A program made the translations under genes and the position numbers. Of a stretch of DNA of 64,000 bases, positions 35,166 through 47,182 are shown in pieces. Each line of letters begins with the position of its first letter. Position 1 is the stretch's first letter. Source of the stretch: Hyalella azteca (taxonomy: Eukaryota > Arthropoda > Malacostraca > Amphipoda > Hyalellidae); contig NW_025935009.1 of the NCBI RefSeq assembly GCF_000764305.2, positions 1 to 64,000 of the forward strand. Direction: 5' to 3'. Under the pieces are notes generated by a model that made no database searches, was not told the DNA's origin, and worked only from the letters and a program-made list of their open reading frames with translations.

Positions 35166-38100
35166 GAAAGTAGAAATTTTTCTCATTAGTCTGGGTCCTG
35201 GCTTATGAATTGCAATTGAGTCCAAACTCCAAATGTGGCTTCAATGACTAAAGAGGGCAGAGGAAAGTGGCATCACCAGCCAGCTGCAGTTTGGTTCTGC
35301 AACTGTCTAACTGACCATTTTCAGCTACTTTCATTCACTTTTTCATGGGCAAAAGCTTGCAGTGCAAGCCTGCAAGGTCAAGATAGTATATAGACTCATA
35401 GAGTAGTTCCAAGCCAAAGCCTCTGAGTCATTCATTTAACTTTCAATGCCATCTAACTGCATGCTGTAATAATGATCAGCACAACATTCAACTACTGGCA
35501 GGCTCGTACCTGGCTGTTGATGCGGAACATTGGTTTGAATTTCCCAATAATTATGGGCAAAATCTGTCATTTTAGTCATAATTTTCTATTGTGACATGCT
35601 AAGAGCTTCTATTTCCCTCATTTTTATGATATAAATTAGGCAAGGGTCATAATAATACTCATAAACACAGGCAAAATTGAGTGCAAGCAGAGGCATTTGC
35701 TTTGCTTCATTGGTGCCTTCTGCCTTATATTACTTTATATAAGTTTTTCTTTGTATTTATTGGACAGATTTTATTATTTATTCTTTACATTACTATTTAG
35801 GGCACCAATCAAACTACTCAATTTGTGTTCTATTGGGATAATGATTGTAAAAAGTATGAGATTGATCAAAATCAAAAGGCACATTCAACTCTTTCACAAG
35901 GAGTGACCACATATGGTTGCTTCAATCTCCTCCCAAAAAGTCCCACCATAGCCCCCTCTCCCCAGTTTGTGTTGGAGGCAACATTATCATGCCTTAATAA
36001 ATCAGAAATTAATTACTAGGTTATTGCTCCATAGGTACATAGGAGCATCCCTTATTAAGGCCAATAATTGAAATATGGGCATTTAAATTACATTTTTGAC
36101 TTGGGACAATGAGACTGACACACACATTCCTCATTTTTTAAAACAGCCAAAATAGCAATATCTTTTAAAATAATTCTTTTCACTAAATGAAATTGAATTA
36201 AAATTAAAGTTAGAAATTTATTCTTGGGATTTGAATGATTAAATTTTAACTGTATTACATTTTTTCTTAGTAATGACCATATTTAATAGGTTATTCAACA
36301 GGAAATTACTCCTTGAATATGTTTAAATTCAGGAAAATACATAAGAGTAAATATATCTTTATGTATTATGTATATGTATTATGTATATTATGTATATATC
36401 TTTATATATCTCTTATCCCGAATATATCTTTTATATATATTTATGCTTCAATTGGGTTAAGGAACATTTAATGCATTGAATATTCATCATGGTATTGTAG
36501 ATTTCTGAGAATTTAAAGAAAACTTTTAACAAATTAATCAAATAAATTACTAGTATTTATATCTTGATGTACTACTTGACCAGCAGTGGCACACATAAAT
36601 TTAATGGACAAATTTGTGTTAATCACACATAAATAGGTATTAAGATTTCTCAACATTTCTGCCATATTAGCTGAAAACAAAACAAAATCCAGATTACAAA
36701 GAAACCTTCTAATCAAGGTTATATGTATGGTTTATTTTAGGACTCTACTAGTACTTGGGTCTTTTTATTAGTACCATAATAAATGTATTGCACCCATTAT
36801 GTACTGAAGTGCCTCTGGTGCAGAGGACTGAGCTGAGCACGTCTGCACTAGGTGGTGGGTAGGTCACTGATCTTACATCCTCTTGTTCTGTAGCAGTTGT
36901 TGATTGCTTCATTATTGTTATCATTGGTTACCATAAATTGCTTATTATTGGTAATTTTGCAAGAAATGTTGATTTATTATTGTTTTGAAGTTATTGCTCT
37001 ACTCTTTATTGATCTCCTCAGTTCATGCCTGCTTGTAATGATTTGTTCACATCTGTGCTATTGTTGTTGCATGTACTTCTTCTTATTGTCTAGTTTCATT
37101 TTGTTGTGGCAATATAGTTGTGATTTTGTGTATAGGTATTTCTTCTTTTTGGGGCTCCCTCAATCTTGCTCAATAATTAGTTTGTTTTCACTTGGTGTGG
37201 TTTTTATAACATCTAATAATAATGTCAGCAACTTGAACTCCTGAGAGTGCTGACCATCTCTAACTTATTATTCCTCTGAGGCATATATGTATCATCAAGT
37301 CACGAATGCATTATGAATCAGTATCTTGAACTGGAATAAATACTTTTATTTAACTAAAAAAATATGTTCAAAAGAGAAAGTTTAAGAAGATATTCATTAT
37401 GAAATTAATCACTTATTATTTCCTTATGGAGCTCAGCACAAAAATTTATTGTATTGCCATCGGGGTTACTGCGTCACATAACAACTTGTTATCTTCTGAA
37501 ACTCCCAGCTTCTTTAGACGATCGAACAATCATCTTCCTAATAATAACTATATACTACTAAATAATATATATAAATAATAATAAATAATAACTATACTAG
37601 TATAGCTTAACTATTATTCGTATAGCTTAACTATTATTCATGTGTAATAGGAAGGGGTTCATCATATCTCACAAGTGTGTAACTTTTAATACAACTTTGA
37701 AATAAATTAGCTGTACTTTGCTGCTCAACGCTGCACCCAATTGAATGCGTCATATTGTCCAAAAAGTGACGAACTTTATCGAACACAGCACAAGCAGTAA
37801 GCTGACCTAGCAATGATGCGCCCGCCGTTTTGCCTGGCCAAACTGGGTCAGGATGGCCCACAATGAACCGATAAATACGTTTCGCTTATTGGATAAAATC
37901 TCACTCATTTCTATGAGTGAGGCGGTGATTCTCATTATTAATATTACGACACATTTAAGAAGTTGTTCGCTTTACGATTACAATTGTCATTGAGCCTCGT
38001 AACGACTACCTTATTTCCTGGCACACATCCGCGGGCTATGAACTTAAGAGGAGCACAGCAAAGACGGTGTGATTCTACCCGTTTTCTGTATCACTCAAGC

Positions 38101-38556
38101 TCCCTTGCCTGGCATCAGACACATAGATGATGTGTGGGTGTCGAAAGTTTGTTTACCAATGACGTTAAAAGTTTGAAAACCTGGCTATACTTAACGCAGT
38201 CCTCGTACAAGTTACGATAGACGGATGAGCGTCCGAATATAATAAAAAACATTATTCGTATTATAATAAAAACATTTTGTCAGCCATGACAGGTCGTGTA
38301 ACCCGTTCAGAAGCAAGGATTACTCGGTAAGGAATGCTAGTTCCTAACACTTGTCCTTGACTAAGGCTCGGTACCTTCAACTGCGGCGTCTTGAACGCCG
38401 CGCGCGTGTCGCTTCTTCCGGGTTGCTCGCTCACCTTGAACTTTTAAGGCGCGTATTGCATCCTTTTTTCGTACACTTACACTATCTGAGCGCGTATTTT
38501 ATCTTATTCTTGACCGCGTACATACCCCTCCTCTTTTGAGGCGCATTCCGTCTGGC
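35166..38556. other. No gene recognised
   Basis: AT-rich. 36355-36440 is a (TATG/TATA)-rich low-complexity stretch, and 37540-37640 has a short repeat of 'tatagcttaactattatt'. The frames up to 115 codons at 36897-37244 are hydrophobic but AT-driven and unsupported. From 38380 the base composition turns GC-rich, approaching the CRE array. Confidence 0.4.
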
Positions 38557-38690
38557 GCGGCGGTGACGTCACCAGTCTCGCTGGCCGCCACATGCAGCGG
38601 TGACGTCACCAGTCGCGCTGGCCGCCACATGCAGCGGTGACGTCACCAGTCGCGCTGGCCGCCACATGCAGCGATGACGTCACAAGACGC
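38557..38690. promoter_or_regulatory. 37-bp tandem repeat carrying four perfect CRE sites
   Basis: TGACGTCA (full palindromic CREB/ATF site) occurs at 38564-38571, 38601-38608, 38638-38645 and 38675-38682, each 37 bp apart. The intervening sequence is repeated (core 'agtcgcgctggccgccacat'). The block lies in a GC- and CpG-rich island (about 38380-38750) 2.3 kb upstream of PLD paralogue 2, so it may be a cAMP-responsive promoter or enhancer. The function is inferred. Confidence 0.7.
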
Positions 38691-39944
38691 CACGTTAACG
38701 CGTGGCAGAAACGTCACTGCACGCGCCAGGCGCAGGTTCATGGAACATCGCTGCCTAATTTAATTGTAGCTCTTGTTAACGCTAAGTTTATCTCGGTTCA
38801 GGTGGTTGTTTGAGTGTCTATTGACTTCGTTGCTATCATTAACGGGCCTCTTGCTTGAACTTTTTGTTTCAAGGTTTAATGTTATGGATATTTTGCCCTT
38901 GAACTGATTTATTCTTTTTTGTTTTCAGGTTACCAGTATTAAAGTAATTAGTGCCCGTATTATGTAAATTACTATAGCTAATACCCTAGTAATCACGCAC
39001 AATCGTGTACCTTATTAATAGTTTGTACTAGTCCGACGTCAACGTACGTTATTGTGGCCTTAGGTCTGACGCAAAAATACTGCATAAATATTAAAGCCTT
39101 CCGACATTCACAGTGGCGTTGTGTAACGGTTAAAGTGTTACAAAATTTGTTTTATTACCAAGAGCTTGTGAGCTGTAGTCCAGCCGGTGATATGTATGTG
39201 TTCGTGTGGCTCTATAGCCTCAGATTCTACAAAAAACATATTCCAGTTTTTACCTCATATCTTTTAGAGAAGTGCACTTAGCTCTGTGAAATTTGTACCA
39301 GACCTCACGAGTACTACTAGTAGTGTATATACTCAATATTTTCCAGGCTATAAACGCTAATTGTTTTTAGATAGGAAGCTAAATTATTCCAAATTGAAGC
39401 AAAAATTACCCACTATTGCCATGGGTTGTTTTTAGAGTTCGGGCCTATATTGCACCAGTTAAGTTTGTTGGCCCGCCTACTAAATGCCTACGTGTTGTGA
39501 TTAAACGTAACAGTGGCAATTAACAAGTGCTAGTAATATGTGTGGTGGGGTACCATTATGGAAATATGGTGAGCAACGACGTGAGTAACCGCAAAGTCGT
39601 CAGCAATGAACAAACAGTGAACAATGTTCCGCATATAATTTCATTACCAGATTTGAACTGGTGACTTGCCTAATATAACAGACCTACACAGCCCACGTCG
39701 TGTAGACATCTGACCCGACGCCTCAGTCACCATTCATTTACCATTAAGATCGTAGTTTATCACACATCGTTTTCCTTCAATTACACAACACATTATTAAG
39801 TAAAGCCTTCAATACGCTTCAATAGTAGCGCCCTATATTAACTCACAGCGTTCTGCGCCCAATATTACCTTTAATAAATTACGACGCTACGTGACAGGTA
39901 ATATAGCACTCGCCAATCAGACTATTAACCACCCACCAACCTGA
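38691..39944. other. No gene recognised
   Basis: GC-rich at first, then AT-rich. The minus strand at 39650-39695 has a tRNA-like box B (GTTCAAATC) and a weak box A, possibly an old SINE of another family. No coding exon. Confidence 0.35.
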
Positions 39945-40030
39945 GATTTTACCACTCTAAATCTCACCACTTACCACTCTAATCCCACCACTTACCACTC
40001 TAATCTCACCACTTACCACTCTAATTTACC
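39945..40030. repeat. 21-bp tandem repeat
   Basis: About four units of 21 bp, core 'accactctaatctcaccact'. Confidence 0.85.
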
Positions 40031-40105
40031 ACCCATAATACCATTCAGCACCCTCACACCACACAATGTGTATGCTGTGTATGGTGCAGCATCTCGCTGT
40101 GGGGA

Positions 40106-40255
40106 TATATAACGCGGGGGCGAGTCTCTGTGGGGTTAGGTCGGGGGATTACTCTGTCCAGAATGAGCCCTCTGAGGGGAGTAAAGTCCACCAGACGAGG
40201 GGACTTGCCCACGCCCCCAAGAGAAGGGACTGGCGGTACTATATATGCTGTAAGT
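40106..40255 (+). promoter_or_regulatory. Candidate promoter and 5' UTR exon of PLD paralogue 2
   Basis: TATATAA at 40106-40112 is followed by GC-rich sequence, and GTAAGT at 40250-40255 could be a donor. A good acceptor (TTTATTTTGGTCAG) ends at 40891, 38 bp before the ATG. Together they suggest a spliced leader, with the 28-bp minisatellite inside the intron. Inference from motifs only. Confidence 0.4.
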
Positions 40256-40497
40256 CCTGCATTCCTGTTGAGTTGGTAACGCTCTACCTTTGTTATGCAT
40301 TAGAATTGTTTTCCTTTAAATATTAACTCGTCCATGTATCCTCTATTAATTCTTATTTGTAGTCTCCTACTTTGCATGCTGATGAGTTAGCGCCTCTGAG
40401 ATCGAGCTACTTCTTTCTACGTGAATGTCAACTGATCATTTATGAATAATTTCAGTAGCGTTGTATAGTTGTTAGCTTTAAATATTGCAAGCATTTT

Positions 40498-40720
40498 GCT
40501 GGTACACGTGGTCATGATGCTGGTACACGTGGTCACGATGCTGGTACAGCTGGGTATGCAGAGTGTGATGTCTCATGCTGGGTATGCAGAGTGTGATGTC
40601 TCATGCTGGGTATGCAGAGTGTGATGTCTCATGCTGGGTATGCGGAGTGTGATGTCTCATGCTGGGTATGTGGAGTGAGATGTCTCATGCTGGATATGCG
40701 GAGTGTGATGGCTCATACAA
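40498..40720. repeat. 21-bp and 28-bp tandem repeats upstream of PLD2
   Basis: Two to three units of 21 bp ('atgctggtacacgtggtcac') run into about six units of 28 bp (core 'gctgggtatgcagagtgtga'). Confidence 0.9.
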
Positions 40721-40929
40721 TGTCTCTGATGGTAATGAACTTCATAAGAGCCATGATAACCCCTTCATTATAAACACATCTAATAGGTGTTATCACATAG
40801 TTTTTCACAGCTAACTTGTGTGGAATTTTGATAATTTTGCAAGATGAATGACGAGTAATTTTTCTTTCCTAACAACGTTTATTTTGGTCAGGTTGTACGG
40901 GGCCTTCGGGCGTCGCGGCGACCGGCAAC

Positions 40930-43224
40930 ATGGTCTTCCTGCACGGTGTGCTGTACCTCGACATCCTCGGGGGCAGGGACCTGCCAGACGTCGATATTTC
41001 CTGGTTCAGGTCCACAAAGGACGTCTCCGACCCATACGTGACCGTGGACACTTGCGCAGGGGGCAAACGCAGCTGCCGGATTGCCAAAACCTCCATCATT
41101 TATAACTCCCTGAACCCGCACTGGAGTGAGAAATACCGCATCGAGATGTGCCATGAGGCCGAGAGCTTCCTCTTCTCAGTCAAGGACTTGGATCTCCTGA
41201 AGGTGGAGTGCATGGGGTACCTGAACATCAGGGCTGAGGACCTATTAAGTGAGGAGCCCATATCTGGGTGGTATCCTCTGATGAGCAAGAGCGGTAACCC
41301 CGCTGGTGCACTCAATATTTCCATGCAGTTCAAGTCGGTGACGTCCATCACACGGTCCAATGAAGTGCTCGATACCATCTTCCCCATGCGGGGGAACTGT
41401 CATCTCAAGTTATACCAAGATGCCCACACCCCCGCCGTACCTCCCATAACTGATGTCCCAGGAACCGACGGAGAACCATACGATCCCCCACAACTGTGGA
41501 AGGATATCGCCCGACACTTCGAAGGCGCGCAAAAACTTATTTACATCACAGGTTGGAGCGTAAAGACGGACATCAGCTTGGAGCGTGACGGGGACCACGA
41601 GTCTCTGGGAGAACTGCTTAAGAGAAAGGCAGAAGAAGGAGTGCGTGTGCTCCTCCTCGTCTGGAACGAACTCACGTCCACGGACATGTACACTCCTGGC
41701 GTCATGGGCACCCACGATGAGGATACCAGGATATACTTCGACGGCACTGAAGTCGAGGTCGTCTTGGCGCCACGCACCAAAAACAAAGGTAAAGTCATGG
41801 AGACGAATTTCGTGTCAACGTGTTACACCCACCACCAGAAGTCCGTCATCCTCGACGTACCGATAGAGGGTGACGATGAGTGTAAACGTCGCTTAGTGGC
41901 GTACGTCGGAGGTCTGGATCTAACAGACGGCAGGTGGGACACGCCCGATCACCCCCTCTTTAGGACGCTTCCTGTCGAACACTCGAATGATTTCTACAAC
42001 GGATGTTGTCCTTCCAAAGTTACCGTGGGACCACGGCAGCCCTGGCACGACATTCATGCTTACGTTGACGGCCCAGCAGCCCTTGACGTTCACGACAATT
42101 TCGTGGAACGCTGGCGCTGCCAAGCCCAGGACAAGGAGAACAGACTATACCCTTTGTCAGCACGCGACTTCGATCTCGATTACTCGTCATGCAGCGGCAA
42201 CTGGAACTGTCAGCTGTTCAGATCCATCAACTCTGACTCTGCCCACTTCCGAACCGACGTCTTGGACAAGCTATTGATGAGGAAGGGCCGCCTGTACGAG
42301 AATACCATCCAGAGGGCGTACGTGCATCACATACGGCGAGCCAATCGATTCATTTTTATCGAAAATCAATATTTCCTGGGCTCTTCGCATGGCTGGCTCG
42401 TTCAAGAAGCCAAGTGTACACATCTTGTCCCCCTGGAGATCGTAACGCGGATCACCCGTGCGATCGACGATGGCGAAGACTTCCGGGTATACATCCTGGT
42501 ACCCATCCACCCAGAAGGAGATCCAGCCTCAGGGGCGGTGCAGGAGATCTTGTACTGGCAGTACCGCACCATGGACATGATGTACCGCAAGATCGCCAAG
42601 ACCCTCAAGCGGGTGGGGTCGGATGCCCACCCCACCGACTACCTCAGCTTCTTCTGCCTCGGTAAGCGCGAGTCTCCTGACGACGTCCCAGACGGGCTGG
42701 ACCCGCCGGAGAGCGACTCTGTTGCCGAGAAAGCCCGGTCGCACATGCGCTTCATGATTTACGTGCACTCCAAGATGATGATAGTTGATGATGAGTACAT
42801 CATCATCGGCTCGGCCAACATCAACGAGCGCAGCATGAACGGCAACCGCGACACGGAGATGGCCATCGGCGCCTACGAAACTGACCACACGAAGGAAACT
42901 ATGGGCGACGGGCTGGTGCAAGGGGCCGTTCACACATTCCGACGGGCGCTGTGGGCCGAACACTGCGGTGAACACAAAGAAGAACACATCGACCCCAGTA
43001 AACTTGAGTGCATGCAGTCGATGCGCAGCATCGGGCAGGAGAATTTGCAGCAATTCTTGGGCGATGAACCCGAGCGCCGAGACTCGCATCTCTTGCTGTA
43101 CCCCATCGACGTGTCGGAGTCTGGCCACGTCAAGACGAGGGACGACTGCCAGACCTTCCCTGACACCGCCGCCCCCATCCTGGGGGGCAAGTCGTCCTTT
43201 TTACCAAATTCCCTGACAACTTAG
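40930..43224 (+). CDS. C2-domain phospholipase D (plant-type), paralogue 2
   Basis: Second predicted phospholipase D, 764 aa, colinear with paralogue 1 over its whole length and roughly half identical by eye. C2 domain at residues about 1-130 (GVLYLDILGGRDLPD, DVSDPYVTVD). HKD motif 1 is HQKSVILD (H302, K304, D309) and HKD motif 2 is HSKMMIVD (H613, K615, D620). GGLDLTDGRWDTPDH, FIENQYFLGSSHGW and IGSANINERSM are also kept, so it should be active. It is much richer in G+C than its surroundings and than paralogue 1. Single coding exon; an acceptor-like site lies just upstream of the start. The ATG matches the start of paralogue 1. Both end in LT T-stop with the same APILG/APVIG..LPN tail. The upstream block with four CRE sites may regulate it. 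Confidence 0.95.
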   Translation: MVFLHGVLYLDILGGRDLPDVDISWFRSTKDVSDPYVTVDTCAGGKRSCRIAKTSIIYNSLNPHWSEKYRIEMCHEAESFLFSVKDLDLLKVECMGYLNIRAEDLLSEEPISGWYPLMSKSGNPAGALNISMQFKSVTSITRSNEVLDTIFPMRGNCHLKLYQDAHTPAVPPITDVPGTDGEPYDPPQLWKDIARHFEGAQKLIYITGWSVKTDISLERDGDHESLGELLKRKAEEGVRVLLLVWNELTSTDMYTPGVMGTHDEDTRIYFDGTEVEVVLAPRTKNKGKVMETNFVSTCYTHHQKSVILDVPIEGDDECKRRLVAYVGGLDLTDGRWDTPDHPLFRTLPVEHSNDFYNGCCPSKVTVGPRQPWHDIHAYVDGPAALDVHDNFVERWRCQAQDKENRLYPLSARDFDLDYSSCSGNWNCQLFRSINSDSAHFRTDVLDKLLMRKGRLYENTIQRAYVHHIRRANRFIFIENQYFLGSSHGWLVQEAKCTHLVPLEIVTRITRAIDDGEDFRVYILVPIHPEGDPASGAVQEILYWQYRTMDMMYRKIAKTLKRVGSDAHPTDYLSFFCLGKRESPDDVPDGLDPPESDSVAEKARSHMRFMIYVHSKMMIVDDEYIIIGSANINERSMNGNRDTEMAIGAYETDHTKETMGDGLVQGAVHTFRRALWAEHCGEHKEEHIDPSKLECMQSMRSIGQENLQQFLGDEPERRDSHLLLYPIDVSESGHVKTRDDCQTFPDTAAPILGGKSSFLPNSLTT

Positions 43225-43918
43225 CGTTGATATTTTAATTTTGAGACTATAATTCTTCTTGTTGACGTTGACTTCAAATTTTGATAGTTATAAAGTTTTT
43301 AATCAAGTTTATGACTCATGGAACCTGGTAATGTTTTATTTCTGATGCTGTTTAATTAAGCTCAACGCAGTGTTAGATGACAATATTTTTTGATCTGTTA
43401 GACCAGTTAAACTTTTTAGTTTATAACTGCTGGATGATATTACTATTTGATCTGTTAGACCAATCACTTCGTGTTAATAAAAAACTGCTGGAATAGTATT
43501 ATGTATTTGATCTGTAAGACCAATTAGACTTAAAAAAAAACTACTGAATGATATTACTGTTTGATCTGTTAGAGCAATTACACCCGTTAATGCAGAAGTG
43601 CCTTCTCGTGTAGCAGATGCAGCTGTCACGCTGATTGCGTAGAATTATTTTATATATTCTGAATTGATTTATTTATTGGTTTTATCTGAATTGATTTATT
43701 TGTGTACGCCACGTGGAAAATTATTTATATGTTATCTATTCTTCCCATATTTGACGCCAGAACCTTGCTGACTAACTCTTTAATTAGTGTTAATAAATAT
43801 ATTAGGTTTTTAATCTAATTCAACTGGAATCATTATTAACGTATGGGTAGTGATAAAAAAATTAAATTTAAAGATAATCAGCCTTGGCAGAGATCATTAC
43901 ACACATCACCTACTGCTA
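43225..43918. repeat. 3' flank of PLD2 with a roughly 60-bp degenerate tandem repeat
   Basis: Between about 43386 and 43580 four diverged units of about 60 bp share 'atttgatctgttagaccaat' and 'ctgctggatgatattact'. The rest is AT-rich 3' flank. Confidence 0.7.
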
Positions 43919-44790
43919 GTGATGCGAGCCGCACTTTTCTATGTTGTCAGAACGTTCGAGCCTTACGACCAAACGCCGACAACTATTTTGTTAAATGACG
44001 ACTGACTTTAATTTAGTTTCCTGCCGCTGGCAATTTATTGCACTTGGTTTAAGTTCATTAAAACTTCAGTCAACACGGATAAAACTTAATTTTATTTTTG
44101 CAAAGAACAGTTAAAAAGAAACAAGTTTAAAATATCAAACACCAGCTTAACATTCATGATCAACAAACTGTTTCGTAAATGTTTCATGGCACAGCCACGA
44201 CTCTAGCGTTAGAGCACAAGATCGCTATGAGTTGGTAGAGCGGCCTCAGCGGTGTGAGCTTAGGTTAGGATCTCACTGTAGGACTGGCGGGACAGGACTA
44301 CTGCGGTGAGCTTGGACTCTATTGTTACTGAGCAGGCGACGCTAGACGCGACGGTACAACACCGACTGTTCGTGATGCGAGCCGCACTTTTCTATGTTGT
44401 CAGAACGTTCGAGCCTTACGACCAAACGCCGACAACTATTTTGTTAAATGACGATGACTTGAATTTAGTTTCCTGCCGCTGGTATTTTATTGCACTTGGT
44501 TTCAGTTAATTAAAACTTCAGTCAACACGGATGCACAGAACAGTTAAAAGAAGGAAGTTTAAATAAAGTATCAAACACCAGCGTAACATTCATGATCGAC
44601 CAACTGTTTCGTAAATGTTTCATGGCACAGCCACGACTCTAGCGTTAGGGCAGAAGATCACTAAGAGATGGTAGAGCGGCGTGAGCTTAGGTTAGGATCT
44701 CACTGTAGGACTGGCGGGACAGGACTACAGCGGTGAGGTTGGACTCTAATGTTACTGAGCAGGCGACGCTAGACGCGACGGTACATGGTA
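43919..44790. repeat. Tandem duplication of about 455 bp
   Basis: The unit beginning 'gatgcgagccgcacttttct' (43921) recurs at 44376. Downstream landmarks also repeat ('catggcacagccacgactct', 'ggactggcgggacaggacta', 'gaggcgacgctagacgcgac'-type end). The copies differ by small indels. No coding capacity or LTR motifs were recognised. Confidence 0.85.
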
Positions 44791-45643
44791 TAGCCAAATA
44801 TATGCACCCGAGATGAATAAATTAATGTGACAATAGTGAACGATCTGCATAGTTAGCAACGTCATTACTCACATGTCCAGCATTTAGTGAGACATCACAG
44901 TAAACATGCGATGACGAACATCGTCGTAGGTAAACAGACGTCATTTTCATGACAGTTATCATTATCGTTTTGTTCAAGTACTTTTACAGTTATCATTGTC
45001 ATCACGGTAACCTGCTAGGACAGTCTCCACTGCCATCATAGTCCCGTCTGACGGTCATTACATTTACGACGCATTTAAGCAGGAGGCAGCTTAACTGAGC
45101 TTATGTGCCCATCCCGTTCTTCCCACTGACGCGCTAAGTGCTTGTTAATTGTTTAGTCTCTAAATAATTATTGATTACTCGTTATTTCTGTATGATAATA
45201 GCTAATTAATAATTAGATACATAGGACATTAGATGGTCAGTCTTGTGTCTAGATATTATTTTACGAATCTCATTCTTTAAGCGTCGTCAATTTGCCCTCG
45301 TTTTATAAAGGGTGAGTTAGTCCACGAAATTTTATTTATACTAAGATGTTCTGCATGTTATCCATAATTCAAATGTTATAATAAAGTAGTTCAGACGGAA
45401 CATGTATTTCTCCTATAGTATGTCGCTGATGTGGTATGCTGCCTAGCTTCATTTTTGCTATTATATTATCATTAGATGACATTATTGATGTACAAGCTTA
45501 CCGCTACAGTAATACGTACATTCTATGGCCTTATACGTACATTTTCATATGCTCTGCATAATTGAAATATTGACGTACAAAACTAAGCGTACAATTCTTT
45601 GATATGACGCACACTCTAGCTAGCTTTACTTCGTGAATTTCTT
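44791..45643. other. No gene recognised
   Basis: AT-rich unique sequence. No array, exon or RNA gene seen. Confidence 0.4.
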
Positions 45644-45764
45644 GACTATGCCAGTCTCTGTATCACTTGGGTCTTGACTATGCCAGTCTCTGTACCACTT
45701 GGGTCTTGACTATGCCAGTCTCTGTACCACTTGGGTCTTGACTATGCCAGTCTCTGTACCACTT
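45644..45764. repeat. 32-bp tandem repeat
   Basis: Almost four units of 32 bp, core 'cttgactatgccagtctctg'; it ends at the single N (45765) that separates it from the next array. Confidence 0.93.
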
Positions 45765-45765
45765 N

Positions 45766-46557
45766 GTCATGACTCATGCCATGACCATGCGTGTCATGAC
45801 TCATGCCATGACCATGCGTGTCATGACTCATGCCATGACCATGCGTGTCATGACTCATGCCATGACCATGCGTGTCATGACTCATGCCATGACCATGCGT
45901 GTCATGACTCATGCCATGACCATGCGTGTCATGACTCATGCCATGACCATGCGTGTCATGACTCATGCCATGACCATGCGTGTCATGACTCATGCCATGA
46001 CCATGCGTGTCATGACTCATGCCATGACCATGCGTGTCATGACTCATGCCATGACCATGCGTGTCATGACTCATGCCATGACCATGCGTGTCATGACTCA
46101 TGCCATGACCATGCGTGTCATGACTCATGCCATGACCATGCGTGTCATGACTCATGCCATGACCATGCGTGTCATGACTCATGCCATGACCATGCGTGTC
46201 ATGACTCATGCCATGACCATGCGTGTCATGACTCATGCCATGACCATGCGTGTCATGACTCATGCCATGACCATGCGTGTCATGACTCATGCCATGACCA
46301 TGCGTGTCATGACTCATGCCATGACCATGCGTGTCATGACTCATGCCATGACCATGCGTGTCATGACTCATGCCATGACCATGCGTGTCATGACTCATGC
46401 CATGACCATGCGTGTCATGACTCATGCCATGACCATGCGTGTCATGACTCATGTCATGACCATGCGTGTCATGACTCATGTCATGACCATGCGTGTCATG
46501 ACTCATGCCATGACCATGCGTGTCATGACTCATGCCATGACCATGCGTGTCATGACC
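45766..46557. repeat. 27-bp minisatellite, about 29 copies, AP-1-like site in every unit
   Basis: Near-perfect 27-bp units (core 'gtcatgactcatgccatgac' then 'catgcgt'). Each contains ATGACTCAT, a palindromic AP-1/GCN4-type site. With a 27-bp unit and no stop codons, frames stay open on both strands (Cys/His/Asp-rich one way, Met/His/Gly-rich the other). These have no start context or splice support and are treated as repeat artefacts. Unit homogeneity implies recent expansion or assembly of identical reads. Confidence 0.97.
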
Positions 46558-47182
46558 CATCATCTTGAAGCCCTCAAGAGCGCTGTACTCACCGCATTTG
46601 AGTACAGCGGTGTACTCAAGTACACAGCGGACTCGCCTGTCTGGCAGAGCGGTAATTTCTATGGCATTTCTTGTAATTTATATTGTGTGCATTAAAAGGC
46701 TGAGCGATGGCTGGCGTGAGGCCCATTCTGAGGCCTGTATGTATACCTATATCTTTGAAGCTCTAGTTCCAGGTATTATTATTAACTAGTTACAAAACTC
46801 GAGTGTCGTGAAGTATTAACATGAACCAATGAATAAGTGTTAGGGACGTGGCTCTATGAAGAGAGTGATGGCTGAGTGCTGCAGGCACGCACGAAATTTT
46901 TCGCTTGTTTGTGCATCGTTTTGTACGTAAGCTTGAATTATAAATATTGCATGCAACATTGTGCAGCTGGCCTTTAGCTGCACAATTCATACAATTGTAA
47001 CATACAATGTACTCCTAGTACTGAGACAAGCCACTAATCTGGATCTACCAACATTTCTACTCGAGTTCTATGATGCCTCATAAAGCCATCCTGGCCAGAA
47101 TATTAAATATAAATAATTTTAATGACGTGTTTTACTCCCTGTAACATATGGCAACATTCAACGGTAAAAACGGCTGCAACAG
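46558..47182. other. No gene recognised
   Basis: Short unique segment between arrays. 46575-46625 repeats 'gtactca' and 'acagcg' motifs imperfectly. No coding evidence. Confidence 0.4.

Noticed and set aside
39640..39760. Possible tRNA gene or SINE on the minus strand
   Set aside because: Box B-like GTTCAAATC is present, but box A is weak and no cloverleaf or family copy was recognised.
44220..44260. tRNA-like string 'agttggtagagcgg'
   Set aside because: It belongs to the 455-bp duplication and lacks a matching acceptor stem and T arm.
45699..46695. Long open frames (up to 308 codons) on both strands through the 27-bp array
   Set aside because: The unit is a multiple of three without stops, so open frames are automatic. 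There is no start context, splice site or flanking coding sequence.
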